Below, piece after piece: positions 8,619-17,936 of a stretch of DNA of 64,000 nucleotides. Every line of letters starts with the position of its first letter. Positions within the stretch are counted from its first letter, which is position 1. The stretch spans positions 39,965 to 103,964 of the forward strand of contig MHBG01000010.1 in the NCBI GenBank assembly GCA_001804785.1, given 5' to 3'. A program made the position numbers and the translations under genes. This DNA is from Lentisphaerae bacterium GWF2_45_14 (GTDB taxonomy: Bacteria > Verrucomicrobiota > Lentisphaeria > Victivallales > GWF2-45-14). The notes beneath the pieces were generated by a model. The model saw nothing but the letters and a program-made list of their open reading frames with translations, was not told the origin of the DNA and ran no database searches.

Positions 8619-9771
8619 TGCGGCCGGCCGTGAAGCCGGAGAATACAGCGAGGCCAGCAGCAAAAAGAAAAGCGCCCATATGCGAACCCGTCCATGTCCA
8701 TATGTACCCGCCCAGTACGGCGGCGGATATCGAGGTTACGTGGTTTATCGCCATGCCAGTATAAAGGGTAGGGGTTATGTCCTCCTTTTTCTCCGCTATT
8801 CTGCCCATGTAGCTTGAGCGGGCCGCGCCCGCGGCGAAGAGCAGATTGTCGACTATGAAACATATTGAGATCACAATCGTGGCGGTAGGGAGGCTGAAAA
8901 TTTTAAGGGAAAAGGCATAGACCATACAGACGACGAAAAGCGCGATGCTGTCGGCAATCAGTACCTTGCGTTCGCCGAACTTCTGGATGAGTTTGCCTGT
9001 GAAAGGTTTGAAGAACATTCCCAGCAATGAGGCTATTAGCATTATTTTCGCAATATATGCCGGGCTTTTATCGAGGACTGACACGATTACCCAGAATCCG
9101 AATGTTATGAAAACCTGTTTTCGTGCGCCGAAGAATACCTCAAGCGCATAATAGAGATGGTAGCGCTTTTTAATGATGAAGGTATCTTTCAACTTCCTTT
9201 TTTGAGGGAGTTTTTCCTCTCTGACGGCGAGGAAGATTAGTGCCGCAAGTATTGACAGGGAGCAGGAAACTAAGAGGTCGATACCGTAGCTGCGGCTTAT
9301 ATATTCCCACTTAATCCATAGATATGCGCTTCCCGCGAGTCCCGCGGCGTTTACGAGTCCTCTCATCTGCCCGAGTCTGAGTCCGCGGTTTTCGGGCTTC
9401 GAGATGTGGATTACAATGGAATCCACGATTACAAGAAGTATGTGCTGTCCGAGACTTCCGATAAGGATGAAGAGTACCAGCAGCGTGATACTTGAGGATA
9501 TATTGGAAATGGCGAGTGCGCCGACACCGATACCGAAGATAAACGATGCGATCGCGGCAATCTGGTTTTCCCGAAGGAAGAAGAGGATACCCACCGCGAA
9601 CATTGAGAGTATGCCGGGAAGTTCCCGCGGAAACTCAAGGGTTCCTCTGAGTTCGGCGCTTGAGATCTGCAGGCTCTGTAGGTAGTTGTTGAAGATATTG
9701 CCGAATATGCTTTCCGCGGCAAATACCGTGAACACCGCCAGAAGAAGCATGTATATATATTTATTATTCAT
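8584..9771 (-). CDS. Major facilitator superfamily transporter
   Basis: About 395 residues with around 12 predicted hydrophobic helices (for example LLLAVFTVFAAESIFG, LLVLFILIGSLGQHILLVIV and FITFGFWVIVSVLD) and the central loop REEKLPQKRKLKDT between the two six-helix halves. RGLRLGQMRGLVNAAGLAG resembles the MFS helix-4/5 region. I use the ATG at 9771; a TTG four codons upstream is the alternative, and neither has a good SD. No substrate can be read from sequence. Position next to the AraC/rhamnosidase locus makes sugar transport plausible. Its C-terminus overlaps the convergent AraC gene. Confidence 0.82.
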   Translation of the reverse strand: MNNKYIYMLLLAVFTVFAAESIFGNIFNNYLQSLQISSAELRGTLEFPRELPGILSMFAVGILFFLRENQIAAIASFIFGIGVGALAISNISSSITLLVLFILIGSLGQHILLVIVDSIVIHISKPENRGLRLGQMRGLVNAAGLAGSAYLWIKWEYISRSYGIDLLVSCSLSILAALIFLAVREEKLPQKRKLKDTFIIKKRYHLYYALEVFFGARKQVFITFGFWVIVSVLDKSPAYIAKIMLIASLLGMFFKPFTGKLIQKFGERKVLIADSIALFVVCMVYAFSLKIFSLPTATIVISICFIVDNLLFAAGAARSSYMGRIAEKKEDITPTLYTGMAINHVTSISAAVLGGYIWTWTGSHMGAFLFAAGLAVFSGFTAGRITDSPSSKLST

Positions 9772-9915
9772 TTTCTGATCCAAAAAGGGGAATATACAGT
9801 GTCTTGCGGCGATAAATACTCCTAAATAATAAAAATATACTGGAAAAAAGAAATCATGGTGCTATTAAGTTGCTTTTGCCGATTTGCTGAGAAAACTAAA
9901 ACAGGATCTTCCAAA

Positions 9916-11196
9916 ATGGCCCGCAATATATATGAAGACTTGAAAGAACGCGGTTTTATCTACCAGAATACCGATGAGGAAAATGTATCGAAGTTTCTCG
10001 AGAAGGAAAAACTGACATTTTATGCGGGCTTTGACCCCACGGGAAGCAGCCTCCATGTCGGACACCTGCTTCCGATAATGGCCATGAGGCGGCTTCAGCA
10101 GGCGGGACATACGCCGATAGTGCTGGTAGGCGGAGCTACCGCCCTCGTCGGCGATCCTTCCGGCAAGCAGGAGGCAAGACCGATACTTACGAAGGACGAG
10201 GTGGCCGCGAACGTGGAAGCGTTGAAGGCTCAGCTCGGACGCTTCATTTCTGTTGAGAACGCGATATTCGTCAATAACGCGGACTGGTTTCAGCACATGG
10301 GCTACCTCGATTTTCTCCGGGAGATCGGATGCCGTTTCAGCGTGAACAAAATGCTTGCCGCGGAGTCGGTCAAGCTCAGGCTTGAAACCGGACTTTCATT
10401 CCTGGAATTTAATTACATGCTGCTTCAGGCATATGATTACTACATACTTAATTCAAAATATGACTGTCGCCTCGAGCTTGGAGGTCAGGACCAGTGGGGA
10501 AACATTGTTGCAGGAGTCGAGCTTGTCAGGAAGATGTCTCAAAAAGAAGTTTACGGCGTAACTTTTCCGCTCCTTCTTGACGGTCAAGGCCAGAAATTCG
10601 GGAAGACGGCTGGCGGCGCCGTATGGCTTGACAGTTCAAGAACGTCCATCTTCGAATACTACCAGTTCTGGCGCAACGCCGAGGATTCCGACGTGTCCAA
10701 GCTGCTCTGCTTTTTTACGAACCTTCCGGTTGAGGAGATAAAAGAGCTTTCTTCCCTCGAAGCCCCGCGGATAAACAGGGCCAAGGAAATACTTGCATTC
10801 GAGGCGACAGCGCTCGCCCACGGAGAGGACGAAGCGGCGAAGGCGTACCTAGCCGCTGGAGGCAGATTCGGCTTTGCCGATCCGGAACAGAAAATAGATA
10901 CGAGCAGCCGCCTAGCTCGCGTTAAGGTTGAGAGTGCGGCGGAGAATCTGCCTTCGTACACCGTTCCCGTCTCGGCATTGGGCGACGCGGGAATATGGGT
11001 CGTCAAACTCTTCAGCGATGCGGGGCTTTGCTCATCCAACGGCGAGGCCAGGCGCCTTATATCAGGCGGCGGAGCTTACATAAACGAAGAGCGCATAGGC
11101 GATATAAACATGAATATCGTGAAAGAGCATTTTGCGTCGGGTCCAATCATTCTCAAGGCCGGGAAAAAGAATATCCGCAGGGTTTCGCTGGGCTGA
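9916..11196 (+). CDS. tyrS: Tyrosine--tRNA ligase
   Basis: 426 residues when started at the ATG at 9916, which matches the usual TyrS N-terminus (NIYEDLKERGFIYQ); the frame is open further upstream but those 20 residues look spurious. Class I signatures are present: HVGH at 47-50 (HIGH) and KFGKT near residue 237 (KMSKS). The tyrosine-binding motif GGQDQWGN is visible, and a C-terminal S4 RNA-binding domain (SSNGEARRLISGGGAYINEE) completes the protein. It charges tRNA-Tyr in the cytoplasm. A hairpin terminator lies at the stop codon. No T-box leader is apparent. Confidence 0.96.
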   Translation: MARNIYEDLKERGFIYQNTDEENVSKFLEKEKLTFYAGFDPTGSSLHVGHLLPIMAMRRLQQAGHTPIVLVGGATALVGDPSGKQEARPILTKDEVAANVEALKAQLGRFISVENAIFVNNADWFQHMGYLDFLREIGCRFSVNKMLAAESVKLRLETGLSFLEFNYMLLQAYDYYILNSKYDCRLELGGQDQWGNIVAGVELVRKMSQKEVYGVTFPLLLDGQGQKFGKTAGGAVWLDSSRTSIFEYYQFWRNAEDSDVSKLLCFFTNLPVEEIKELSSLEAPRINRAKEILAFEATALAHGEDEAAKAYLAAGGRFGFADPEQKIDTSSRLARVKVESAAENLPSYTVPVSALGDAGIWVVKLFSDAGLCSSNGEARRLISGGGAYINEERIGDINMNIVKEHFASGPIILKAGKKNIRRVSLG

Positions 11197-11229
11197 GACG
11201 GGCAATTCCCGCACGTCTCAGCGTTATTT
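11192..11229 (+). terminator. Rho-independent terminator of tyrS
   Basis: GCTGAGACG (11192-11200) and CGTCTCAGC (11214-11222) form a perfect 9 bp stem, followed by GTTATTTTTT. The 5' arm includes the tyrS stop codon region. Only the plus-strand reading has a T tract. Confidence 0.8.
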
Positions 11230-11230
11230 T

Positions 11231-11926
11231 TTATGACTTTTCCGATTGGTCCAGCTTCTTGTTCTTTTCGTACTCGGCTTGGCTTTCCAGAATTTCATCC
11301 GCGATATCGGGAAAGTGTTTTTTCAGGCATTCCGGACATATCCCGTGGCTGAAGCCTACTTCGGAATGAGCCTCTATATATTGCTCTACATTTTCCCAGT
11401 AGCCGCCATCATCCCTGATTTTCTTGCAGTGGACGCATATCGGGATTATTCCGCGCAGTACCTTTATTTCATCAAGCGCTTTCTGCAGTTCGGCGACCTT
11501 GAGCGTAAGTTCGGCACGCTGGCTTTCGATTATACGCTTCTGGCGATAAAGCTCCATGAAAATTTTCACTTTGCTTCTGAGTATTTCCTCATCGACGGGT
11601 TTTCCAATATAGTCTACGGCACCCGACTCATACCCTTTGAATTCATACGTCTTGTGGTCCATTGCGGTGATGAATATTATCGGAATGAAGTGTGTTTTTT
11701 CCTCGGCCCTGAGTATGGCCGCGGTTTCAAACCCGTTCATTTCCGGCATCTGCACATCAAGGAGTATGAGGGCAAAGTCATTCTCGGCCGCGGCCTTAAT
11801 GGCCGCTTCACCGGAGAGAGCCTTGACGCAGTCGACACCGAGTCCTTCAAGATGGTTCTCTATAAGCATGAGGTTCGCGGGATGATCATCGGCTATAAGT
11901 ATTTTTTCTTTTTTATTTTCTTCCAT
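11231..11926 (-). CDS. Response regulator with C-terminal double-CxxC module
   Basis: 231 residues. Residues about 7-125 form a receiver (REC) domain: acidic DD pocket, phospho-acceptor Asp in ALILLDVQMPEMNGFE, Thr in FITA, and Lys in IGKPVDEE. A coiled-coil linker (about 130-165) leads to a C-terminal module with CVHC...KIRDDGGYW...GICPEC, four cysteines that look like a zinc site. There is no DNA-binding or enzymatic output domain, so it probably signals by protein interaction. The CxxCKKIRDDxGYW module recurs at the end of REC and PAS proteins in several phyla, but its function is unknown to me. No kinase is adjacent. Confidence 0.87.
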   Translation of the reverse strand: MEENKKEKILIADDHPANLMLIENHLEGLGVDCVKALSGEAAIKAAAENDFALILLDVQMPEMNGFETAAILRAEEKTHFIPIIFITAMDHKTYEFKGYESGAVDYIGKPVDEEILRSKVKIFMELYRQKRIIESQRAELTLKVAELQKALDEIKVLRGIIPICVHCKKIRDDGGYWENVEQYIEAHSEVGFSHGICPECLKKHFPDIADEILESQAEYEKNKKLDQSEKS

Positions 11927-11938
11927 TGCATCACTTCT

Positions 11939-12766
11939 TTAATTGTTTTCAAATGTAAGCGGCACATCACCGTTTGAGCTTAAACGAATATAAAATGACC
12001 AGTCTCTTGAGACATTTACACACTTTATCAGGATGGAGTTGATGCCTTTTTTCAGGTTGATGCCGCGTATGGTATCCTGGTCCATATCCGCTTTGCGCGG
12101 CTCCCTGTTGTATGCGTGGACGAGGTTTCCGTTTATCCAAACTTTTATGTAGCACGCGCTTCCTATGTGCATGAGAAATTCCGGAATCTCCTGTGGCGCT
12201 GATATTTCCGTATAGAGGTAGGCCACCGACGGCGTTTCGTCTCGGTTTATCAGGGACGAGGCGTCTACGCAGCCCATTGACGCATTTTCTGGGATCTTCA
12301 ATTCTCGCCATTTTGTGCCGCCGACCGCGGGAACTGCGGTGTTCAGACCTTTTTCGTGGTCGATAATCTCTTTGTGGAGGAGCTCCGCTGACGATGCCTC
12401 GGCCGGCTGTTTTCCGGGGATGCGGAAAGGTCCCAGCACTGCCCATTTGGTGATAAATGACTCATTGGACAGGAAGCGGCTGCTTCCCGGGCCAGGCATT
12501 TTCAACGTCAACGCATTTATTTGCAGGGGGATTTTTTTATTGTTCTGCGGAGCGGGGACGGCTTTCAGCGGCGCATCCGTTGCCTTCTCCTTTTCAGGGG
12601 CGGGCTCTTTGCTTCTCACTATAAGCTTAACTGTTTTTCCCTCACCGCTTCTTTCGTTGGCTGACGACAAGGTTTCCAGGTCATTTTTTACGCAGGAGCA
12701 TGCGACCGCTGAGACAATCGCAGCGGAAAGAGCCGTTTTTTGGAATTGGAAAAAACTGAATGCCAT
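11939..12766 (-). CDS. Putative secreted lipoprotein of unknown function
   Basis: I start at the ATG at 12766, which gives a short N-terminus with one Lys, a hydrophobic stretch (TALSAAIVSAVA) and Cys near residue 22-24, a plausible but imperfect lipobox. A GTG six codons upstream is the alternative. A Pro/Lys-rich linker follows. The remainder (WAVLGPFRIPG, YLYTEISAP, IKVWINGNLVHAYNREP, LKKGINSILIKCVNVSRDWSFYIR) looks like the beta-sandwich seen at the N-terminus of many PVC glycan-degradation proteins. It is 12 bp upstream of the response regulator gene and may be co-transcribed with it. No catalytic motif is visible. Confidence 0.7.
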   Translation of the reverse strand: MAFSFFQFQKTALSAAIVSAVACSCVKNDLETLSSANERSGEGKTVKLIVRSKEPAPEKEKATDAPLKAVPAPQNNKKIPLQINALTLKMPGPGSSRFLSNESFITKWAVLGPFRIPGKQPAEASSAELLHKEIIDHEKGLNTAVPAVGGTKWRELKIPENASMGCVDASSLINRDETPSVAYLYTEISAPQEIPEFLMHIGSACYIKVWINGNLVHAYNREPRKADMDQDTIRGINLKKGINSILIKCVNVSRDWSFYIRLSSNGDVPLTFENN

Positions 12767-12957
12767 AATGAGAGATTCTAGCACCGAATGGCAACATTTC
12801 CATCCGAGGTAAGCACAAAAGATGGAATTTTAAATAAAAAAAGGGCATCTTGAATAGGGGCATGGAATTTTTCACGGAAAAGATTATTTGTGTCAGGGAA
12901 AAAAGATTATCAGGAAGTATAATATATGAAATCTTAACCAGAGGAGGTGCATAACAA

Positions 12958-14112
12958 ATGGATATAGAGGAATATTTGCCGAAAAAGGAATGGGGCAGAG
13001 TAAAGTCTTTCGCGAAAAAACATGAAACTCCGTTTCTGGTGATACTCTTGGACGTTATCAAGCGCAAGTATCTTGAACTCCAGAAAAATATGTCTTTTGC
13101 AGAGATATATTACGCGGTCAAGGCAAACCCTGCCAGTGAGGTAATCACTATGCTGGACGGGCTTGGCTCATCCTTTGACGTGGCTTCCGTTTATGAACTC
13201 AGAAAACTTCTCAGCCTTGGCGTCGCACCCGAGCGTCTGAGCTGCGGGAATACAATAAAAAAGCTTAAGGATATCGAGGAGTTTTACCGATCAGGGGTAC
13301 GCCTTTTTGTTACAGACAGCGAGACTGACGTAAGGAATATCGCCGCCGCCGCACCCGGGTCAAAGGTCTTTGTCAGGATTCTTACGAGCGGTTTTCTTAC
13401 GGCGTCATGGCCGCTTTCCCGCAAATTCGGCTGTCATTCGGACATGGCGTTTGAGTTGCTTCTGCTGGCGAACAAACTCGGTCTCCAGCCATACGGCGTC
13501 TCTTTTCACGTCGGCTCGCAGCAGAACGACATATCAGCTTGGAATACGGCAATCGATCAGGTAAAGCAGATATTCAACTGGCTCAAAGATGAAGGTATCA
13601 ATCTCAAATGTATCAATATGGGCGGCGGGCTGCCGGGCAACTACATTGAAAAGTGCCAGGACGTAGAACTTTACGCGAGCGAAATCACCAAGTGCCTTAA
13701 GGAAGACTTCAAAGGAGAAATTCCTAACGTGATAATCGAGCCGGGCCGTTACCTTGCCGCCGAATCCGGCGTAATTGTCAGCGAAGTTATCAATGTCGCG
13801 ACCAAATCCAAAACATCCCTCGAACGCTGGGTATTTACCGATATCGGGAAGTTCGGCGGCCTGATGGAAACGCTTGATGAGTCCATCAAATATCCGATTT
13901 ACACCGAAAAGAAAGAAAACCCCGAAAAGGTTATAATCGCGGGACCCACCTGTGACAGTATGGATACTATTTACGAAGAGCATCAGTACGAGATGCCGTC
14001 AGACCTTGAACCAGGCGACCGCGTCTACTGGCTTTCGACAGGTGCTTATACCGCGAGCTACAGCGCCGTAGAGTTCAACGGTTTCCCCCCCCTAAAGACA
14101 TTCTGTATCTGA
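12958..14112 (+). CDS. Type III PLP-dependent ornithine/lysine decarboxylase
   Basis: 384 residues of the alanine-racemase-fold decarboxylases. The PLP lysine is in YYAVKANP, and SFDVAS, SFHVGSQQ, NMGGGLPG and EPGRYLAAESG follow the family order. GPTCDSMDTIYE carries the Cys-Asp pair of ornithine/lysine decarboxylase rather than the diaminopimelate decarboxylase pattern. The product would be putrescine or cadaverine. A near-perfect SD (AGAGGAGG) lies 9 bp before the ATG and a TATAAT at 12918-12923 is a possible -10 element. No other polyamine gene is in the window. Ornithine versus lysine preference cannot be read with confidence. Confidence 0.88.
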   Translation: MDIEEYLPKKEWGRVKSFAKKHETPFLVILLDVIKRKYLELQKNMSFAEIYYAVKANPASEVITMLDGLGSSFDVASVYELRKLLSLGVAPERLSCGNTIKKLKDIEEFYRSGVRLFVTDSETDVRNIAAAAPGSKVFVRILTSGFLTASWPLSRKFGCHSDMAFELLLLANKLGLQPYGVSFHVGSQQNDISAWNTAIDQVKQIFNWLKDEGINLKCINMGGGLPGNYIEKCQDVELYASEITKCLKEDFKGEIPNVIIEPGRYLAAESGVIVSEVINVATKSKTSLERWVFTDIGKFGGLMETLDESIKYPIYTEKKENPEKVIIAGPTCDSMDTIYEEHQYEMPSDLEPGDRVYWLSTGAYTASYSAVEFNGFPPLKTFCI

Positions 14113-14125
14113 AAATCTTTCTCCG

Positions 14126-14149
14126 GTCCGCTTTTGAGCGGGCTTTTTT
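14126..14149 (+). terminator. Rho-independent terminator after the decarboxylase gene
   Basis: A 7 bp stem (14126-14132 with 14137-14143, one G-U pair) with loop TTTG is followed directly by TTTTTT. It separates the decarboxylase from the tdh promoter. Confidence 0.82.
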
Positions 14150-14187
14150 ATCTTTTAAACTATTGACTACTTTAGTACGCAATACTG

Positions 14188-14215
14188 TTGACAACTTTCC
14201 TTTTGGGTGTATTAT
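14188..14215 (+). promoter_or_regulatory. Sigma-70-type promoter of tdh-kbl
   Basis: A consensus -35 TTGACA (14188-14193) and a -10 TATTAT (14210-14215) with 16 bp spacing lie about 30 bp before the tdh start. This is the clearest housekeeping-type promoter I see in the window. Confidence 0.68.
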
Positions 14216-14245
14216 GTCTATTAACGACGTGCAGAAAGGACCATT

Positions 14246-15283
14246 ATGAAAAAGACAATGAAGGCAATAGTAAAAGCAAAGGCCGATATTGGCCTCGAGT
14301 TGCAGGATGTTCCCGTTCCAGAGATTGGAATAAATGACGTCCTGATAAAAATCCACAAAACTTCGATATGCGGAACGGACGTGCATATTTACAACTGGGA
14401 CGCTTGGGCGAAGAAGACTATTCCAGTTCCGATGGTCATAGGACACGAGTTCGTAGGCAGAATAGAGAAGGCCGGCGACAATGTTCATGACTTCAAGGAA
14501 GGCGACCTTGTGAGCGGCGAAGGACATGTCGTCTGCGGACGCTGCCGCAACTGTCTCGCAGGGCGCCGTCACCTTTGCAGAAATACATCCGGGATCGGAG
14601 TAAATCGCACTGGTGCATTCGCAGAATATATATCAATACCGGTTACTAACGCATGGTACTGTGATCCTAATATTCCGGAAGATATCCTTTCATGCTTCGA
14701 TCCGCTGGGCAATGCGGTCCATACCGCGCTTTCCTTCGACCTGCTCGGCGAGGATGTCCTCATAACCGGGGCAGGGCCGATAGGGATAATGGCCGCGGCC
14801 ATAGCCAAACACGCCGGAGCCCGCTATATTGTGATTACGGATATGAACGATTACAGACTCGACCTGGCGAAAAAAATGGGCGCGACCAGGACTGTCAATG
14901 TGAAAAATGAAAAACTTGAAGATGTACAGAAGGAGCTTGGGATGCACGAAGGCTTCGATGTTGGACTAGAAATGTCTGGCAGCGCCGCGGCGTTCAATTC
15001 GATGATTAACAGTATGTGCCACGGCGGGAAGATAGCCATGCTTGGAATCCAGGCGCCGAATACCGCCATTGACTGGAACAAGGTCGTCTTCAACGGCCTC
15101 ACGATAAAGGGGATTTACGGAAGGGAAATGTACGAAACATGGTACAAGATGACGTCCATGATTCAGACCGGACTCGATATAGGCCCAGTCATTACGCACC
15201 GCTTCCACTTTGAAGAATTCGAAAAAGGATTCGAGGCGATGAGGAGCGGGAATTCAGGCAAAGTAGTACTTAACTGGTTATAA
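14246..15283 (+). CDS. tdh: L-threonine 3-dehydrogenase
   Basis: 345 residues, close to E. coli Tdh along its length. It oxidises L-threonine to 2-amino-3-ketobutyrate with NAD+. The catalytic zinc ligands lie in [13 protein letters not shown] and GHEF, the structural zinc cysteines in CGRCRNC...C, and the NAD-binding glycines in [21 protein letters not shown] and [16 protein letters not shown] are hallmark segments. Starting at Met5 instead would give the exact N-terminus of E. coli Tdh, but AAGGA upstream favours 14246. kbl follows 19 bp downstream, making a complete threonine-to-glycine operon with its own promoter. Confidence 0.96.
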   Translation: MKKTMKAIVKAKADIGLELQDVPVPEIGINDVLIKIHKTSICGTDVHIYNWDAWAKKTIPVPMVIGHEFVGRIEKAGDNVHDFKEGDLVSGEGHVVCGRCRNCLAGRRHLCRNTSGIGVNRTGAFAEYISIPVTNAWYCDPNIPEDILSCFDPLGNAVHTALSFDLLGEDVLITGAGPIGIMAAAIAKHAGARYIVITDMNDYRLDLAKKMGATRTVNVKNEKLEDVQKELGMHEGFDVGLEMSGSAAAFNSMINSMCHGGKIAMLGIQAPNTAIDWNKVVFNGLTIKGIYGREMYETWYKMTSMIQTGLDIGPVITHRFHFEEFEKGFEAMRSGNSGKVVLNWL

Positions 15284-15302
15284 TTCAGGAGAATTTTAAA
15301 AA

Positions 15303-16493
15303 ATGTTTGAATCAATGAAACCATTTTTACAGGAAACAATCAAATCAATAGCTCAGCAGGGTCTTTATAAAAAGGAAAGGATTATCTCGTCTCCGCAAAG
15401 CAATATAATAAAAGTTTCGTCCGGTCAGGAAGTCCTCAATATGTGTGCCAACAACTATCTCGGACTCGCCGATAATCCGGAAATAATAAAGGCTGCGAAG
15501 GATGCGCTCGACCGCTGGGGCTTCGGTCTTTCATCCGTGAGATTTATATGCGGGACACAGGAGATACACAAGGAACTCGAAGCGCGGCTCACCGAGTTTC
15601 TCGGGACCGAGGATACCATTCTGTATTCATCCTGCTTTGACGCGAATGGAGGGCTTTTCGAAACTATTCTTTCCGAAGAGGACGCGGTCATCAGCGATTC
15701 ACTAAACCACGCCAGCATAATCGACGGGATTCGACTCTGTAAGGCCAAGCGCTTCAGATACAACAATAACGACATGGCCGACCTTGAGGCGAGGCTCATC
15801 GAAAGCAAAGACTGCCGTTTTCGACTCATTGCCACCGACGGCGTCTTTTCCATGGACGGCACAATCGCCAATCTTGAAGCTGTCTGCAACCTCGCCGACA
15901 AGTACAATGCGCTTGTTATGGTCGATGATTCCCATGCCGTGGGCGTACTGGGCAAATATGGCAGAGGTTCCCACGAATATCGTAACGTAATAGGCAGGAT
16001 TGACATCATTACCGGCACTCTCGGCAAGGCTCTCGGCGGCGCCAGCGGCGGCTATACCAGCGGCAGAAAAGAGGTCATAGAAATCCTTCGCCAGCGTTCG
16101 AGGCCATACCTTTTTTCAAACACACTCGCTCCATCCATTACGGCCGCATCTTTGAAGGCGCTCGATATTATTTCCTCATCGAAAGGCGCTCTTCAAGAAA
16201 AGCTCATGGATAATACCCGTTATTTCAGAAAGAAAATGAAAGAGCTCTCATTCAATATTCCTGACGGTGAACATCCGATTGTCCCTGTGATGCTCGGCGA
16301 TGCCGTGATTGCTCAGGAAATGGCGGCAGAGCTCCTCAAGATGGGGGTCTATGTCGTAGGGTTTTTCTACCCGGTGGTACCGAAGTGCGCTGCCCGCATA
16401 AGAGTGCAGATATCCGCGGCTCACACAAAAGAAAATCTCGATTTTGCCATCCAAAAATTTGCGGAAGTCCGAAATGGGATGAATATTACTTAG
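15303..16493 (+). CDS. kbl: Glycine C-acetyltransferase (2-amino-3-ketobutyrate CoA ligase)
   Basis: 396 residues, standard length for Kbl, a fold-type I PLP enzyme of the alpha-oxoamine synthase family. It cleaves 2-amino-3-ketobutyrate with CoA to glycine and acetyl-CoA. The PLP lysine is Lys242 in [14 protein letters not shown], and [19 protein letters not shown] and [13 protein letters not shown] are family signatures. An SD (AGGAG) is 10 bp before the ATG. It is the second gene of the tdh-kbl operon, which channels the unstable ketone intermediate. Confidence 0.96.
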   Translation: MFESMKPFLQETIKSIAQQGLYKKERIISSPQSNIIKVSSGQEVLNMCANNYLGLADNPEIIKAAKDALDRWGFGLSSVRFICGTQEIHKELEARLTEFLGTEDTILYSSCFDANGGLFETILSEEDAVISDSLNHASIIDGIRLCKAKRFRYNNNDMADLEARLIESKDCRFRLIATDGVFSMDGTIANLEAVCNLADKYNALVMVDDSHAVGVLGKYGRGSHEYRNVIGRIDIITGTLGKALGGASGGYTSGRKEVIEILRQRSRPYLFSNTLAPSITAASLKALDIISSSKGALQEKLMDNTRYFRKKMKELSFNIPDGEHPIVPVMLGDAVIAQEMAAELLKMGVYVVGFFYPVVPKCAARIRVQISAAHTKENLDFAIQKFAEVRNGMNIT

Positions 16494-16532
16494 AGAATAG
16501 GTATTATTTATTAAAAAGGGGGAGAGGTTACG

Positions 16533-17033
16533 ATGAAGAAGATAATCGCGGCAGTGGATCTTTCAGACATTACGCCGAAGGTCATAGAGACCGCCTCAAG
16601 ACTTGCTTCACTGTCAGGTGCGAAGCTTTACCTCATCCATGCGGAAATTCCTGAAATTTCACCCAATCTTGAGCTGAACAGCATATCTCCAAGCGTGGCC
16701 GGCGGATTGATTTTTCCCCAGGGCGTGCCGCCTGTCGTTCCCGCCAACAGGGAGGAGGAAAAGAGATACTTTCCAGAGCTGGAGAGTATTAGAAAGAAGC
16801 TGGAGCGCGAGGGGCTCAATGTTGAAAATGTACTGCTTTATAACGGGGATATCGGCGGGCTGATTCTTAAAAAAGCTTCTGATATTGATGCTGATCTTAT
16901 TGTCATCGGAGCCAGGAAACACAGCTTTTTACATAAGCTTTTCTTCGAGGAACTTGGAATAAATTTTATCTCGAAATGCCCCTGTCCGGTCGTTGTCGTT
17001 CCGGAAAACTGCCAGAAAAGGGCAATTGTATAA
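16533..17033 (+). CDS. Universal stress protein (UspA family)
   Basis: 166 residues with a Usp Rossmann-like fold: KIIAAVDLSDITPKVIETA at the start and ADLIVIGARKHS...PCPVVVVP at the end. An inserted loop near residues 50-75 makes it longer than the usual 140-150. The ATP-binding pattern G-2x-G-9x-G-(S/T) is not intact (GARKHSFLHKLFFEELG), so it may be of the UspA type that does not bind ATP. It follows kbl by 39 bp behind a good SD (GGGGGAGAGG region) and could be read through from that operon. Confidence 0.82.
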   Translation: MKKIIAAVDLSDITPKVIETASRLASLSGAKLYLIHAEIPEISPNLELNSISPSVAGGLIFPQGVPPVVPANREEEKRYFPELESIRKKLEREGLNVENVLLYNGDIGGLILKKASDIDADLIVIGARKHSFLHKLFFEELGINFISKCPCPVVVVPENCQKRAIV

Positions 17034-17147
17034 TAATAAGCCATGGAATCCGGCAAAGTCCGTGTCCGCCGAGACAGGAAGATGAATATTCGGAGAACAA
17101 TTCTGCTTATATTTGCAATTGGAAAAGTCTTGGCGTAAAGGCGGCGA

Positions 17148-17936
17148 TTACGGATTGAGGCATTTGAAGATGGCGACAACGGGTACCTTGGAGAGTTTTG
17201 GGTATAAACTTAGCCATCCCTTGCTCGAGTAGGGAAAGTCCGCTTTACCGCCGATGGGAAGCGGAGGGGGTTCGAGAAGTCTTTCGATAAGCATTCCGGC
17301 TTCGGAAATCCAGCGCGCCGTTTCGCTCAAAGGATAATATGCCGACCTTACGGTTTCAGAGCCGTCCTTGGCAAAGCGACTGTCGGGAACGGGAGCAAAA
17401 TAGTCCTTCAAAAATATTCCATATTCGTCTTCGAGTTCAAGCCATTCCCCAGAGAAAAGCGGATGCCCTGTTGAAAAAAGGAGTGTTCCTCCGGGATTGA
17501 GCATTTCGGAACAAAGTTTGACTACCTTTTCGGGAGAAGGTGTGAACGATATCGCGTAACTTGAGTGGATAAGATCGAATTTCCCCAACGCAATCGGATC
17601 CATTTCCTCCATCGGCATGAGAAAAAGTTTAAGCTTGACATTTTCAGCGACGGCGAGCGCGGAAGCTCTTTCAATCTGCGCTTCGGCAATATCAAACGCG
17701 GTACATAACGCTCCCTGCTTAGCGAGGTAAATGCTGTTCTGGGCCGCGCCGGAGCCGAGTTCAAGGCATTTCATCCCCTTGAGGTTTTCAGGCAGGAGCT
17801 TGAGGACACTGTCGCCGGGGACAAGAGGGCCGTAGTGGAAGTCCGAAGTCGTTATCCTTATAAGTTTTCCGTAGTCGGACGCCACGGACTGCCAGTATCC
17901 GCGGGCTGACGGAAATTCCGTTGGCTCAGGACTCAT
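17148..17936 (-). CDS. Class I SAM-dependent methyltransferase
   Basis: 262 residues from the ATG at 17936, which overlaps the end of the upstream protease gene by 11 bp; the longer frame merely reads into that gene. Motif I is CLELGSGAAQNSIYLAKQG and the acidic residue that binds the SAM ribose is in FDIAEAQ. FDLIHSSYAISF and LNPGGTLLFSTGHP are the later motifs. It resembles the Methyltransf_11/25 group that acts on small molecules. FSTGHPLFSGEW also occurs in many uncharacterised bacterial methyltransferases. The substrate is unknown. Confidence 0.82.
   Translation of the reverse strand: MSPEPTEFPSARGYWQSVASDYGKLIRITTSDFHYGPLVPGDSVLKLLPENLKGMKCLELGSGAAQNSIYLAKQGALCTAFDIAEAQIERASALAVAENVKLKLFLMPMEEMDPIALGKFDLIHSSYAISFTPSPEKVVKLCSEMLNPGGTLLFSTGHPLFSGEWLELEDEYGIFLKDYFAPVPDSRFAKDGSETVRSAYYPLSETARWISEAGMLIERLLEPPPLPIGGKADFPYSSKGWLSLYPKLSKVPVVAIFKCLNP

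Noticed and set aside
8476-8817. Plus-strand frame across the AraC-MFS junction
   Set aside because: It lies in the shadow of two well-supported genes and has no recognisable protein features.
9784-9915. T-box leader or upstream extension of tyrS
   Set aside because: The spacer is too short for a T-box, no AGGGTGGNACCGCG-type element is present, and the extra residues have no counterpart in TyrS proteins.
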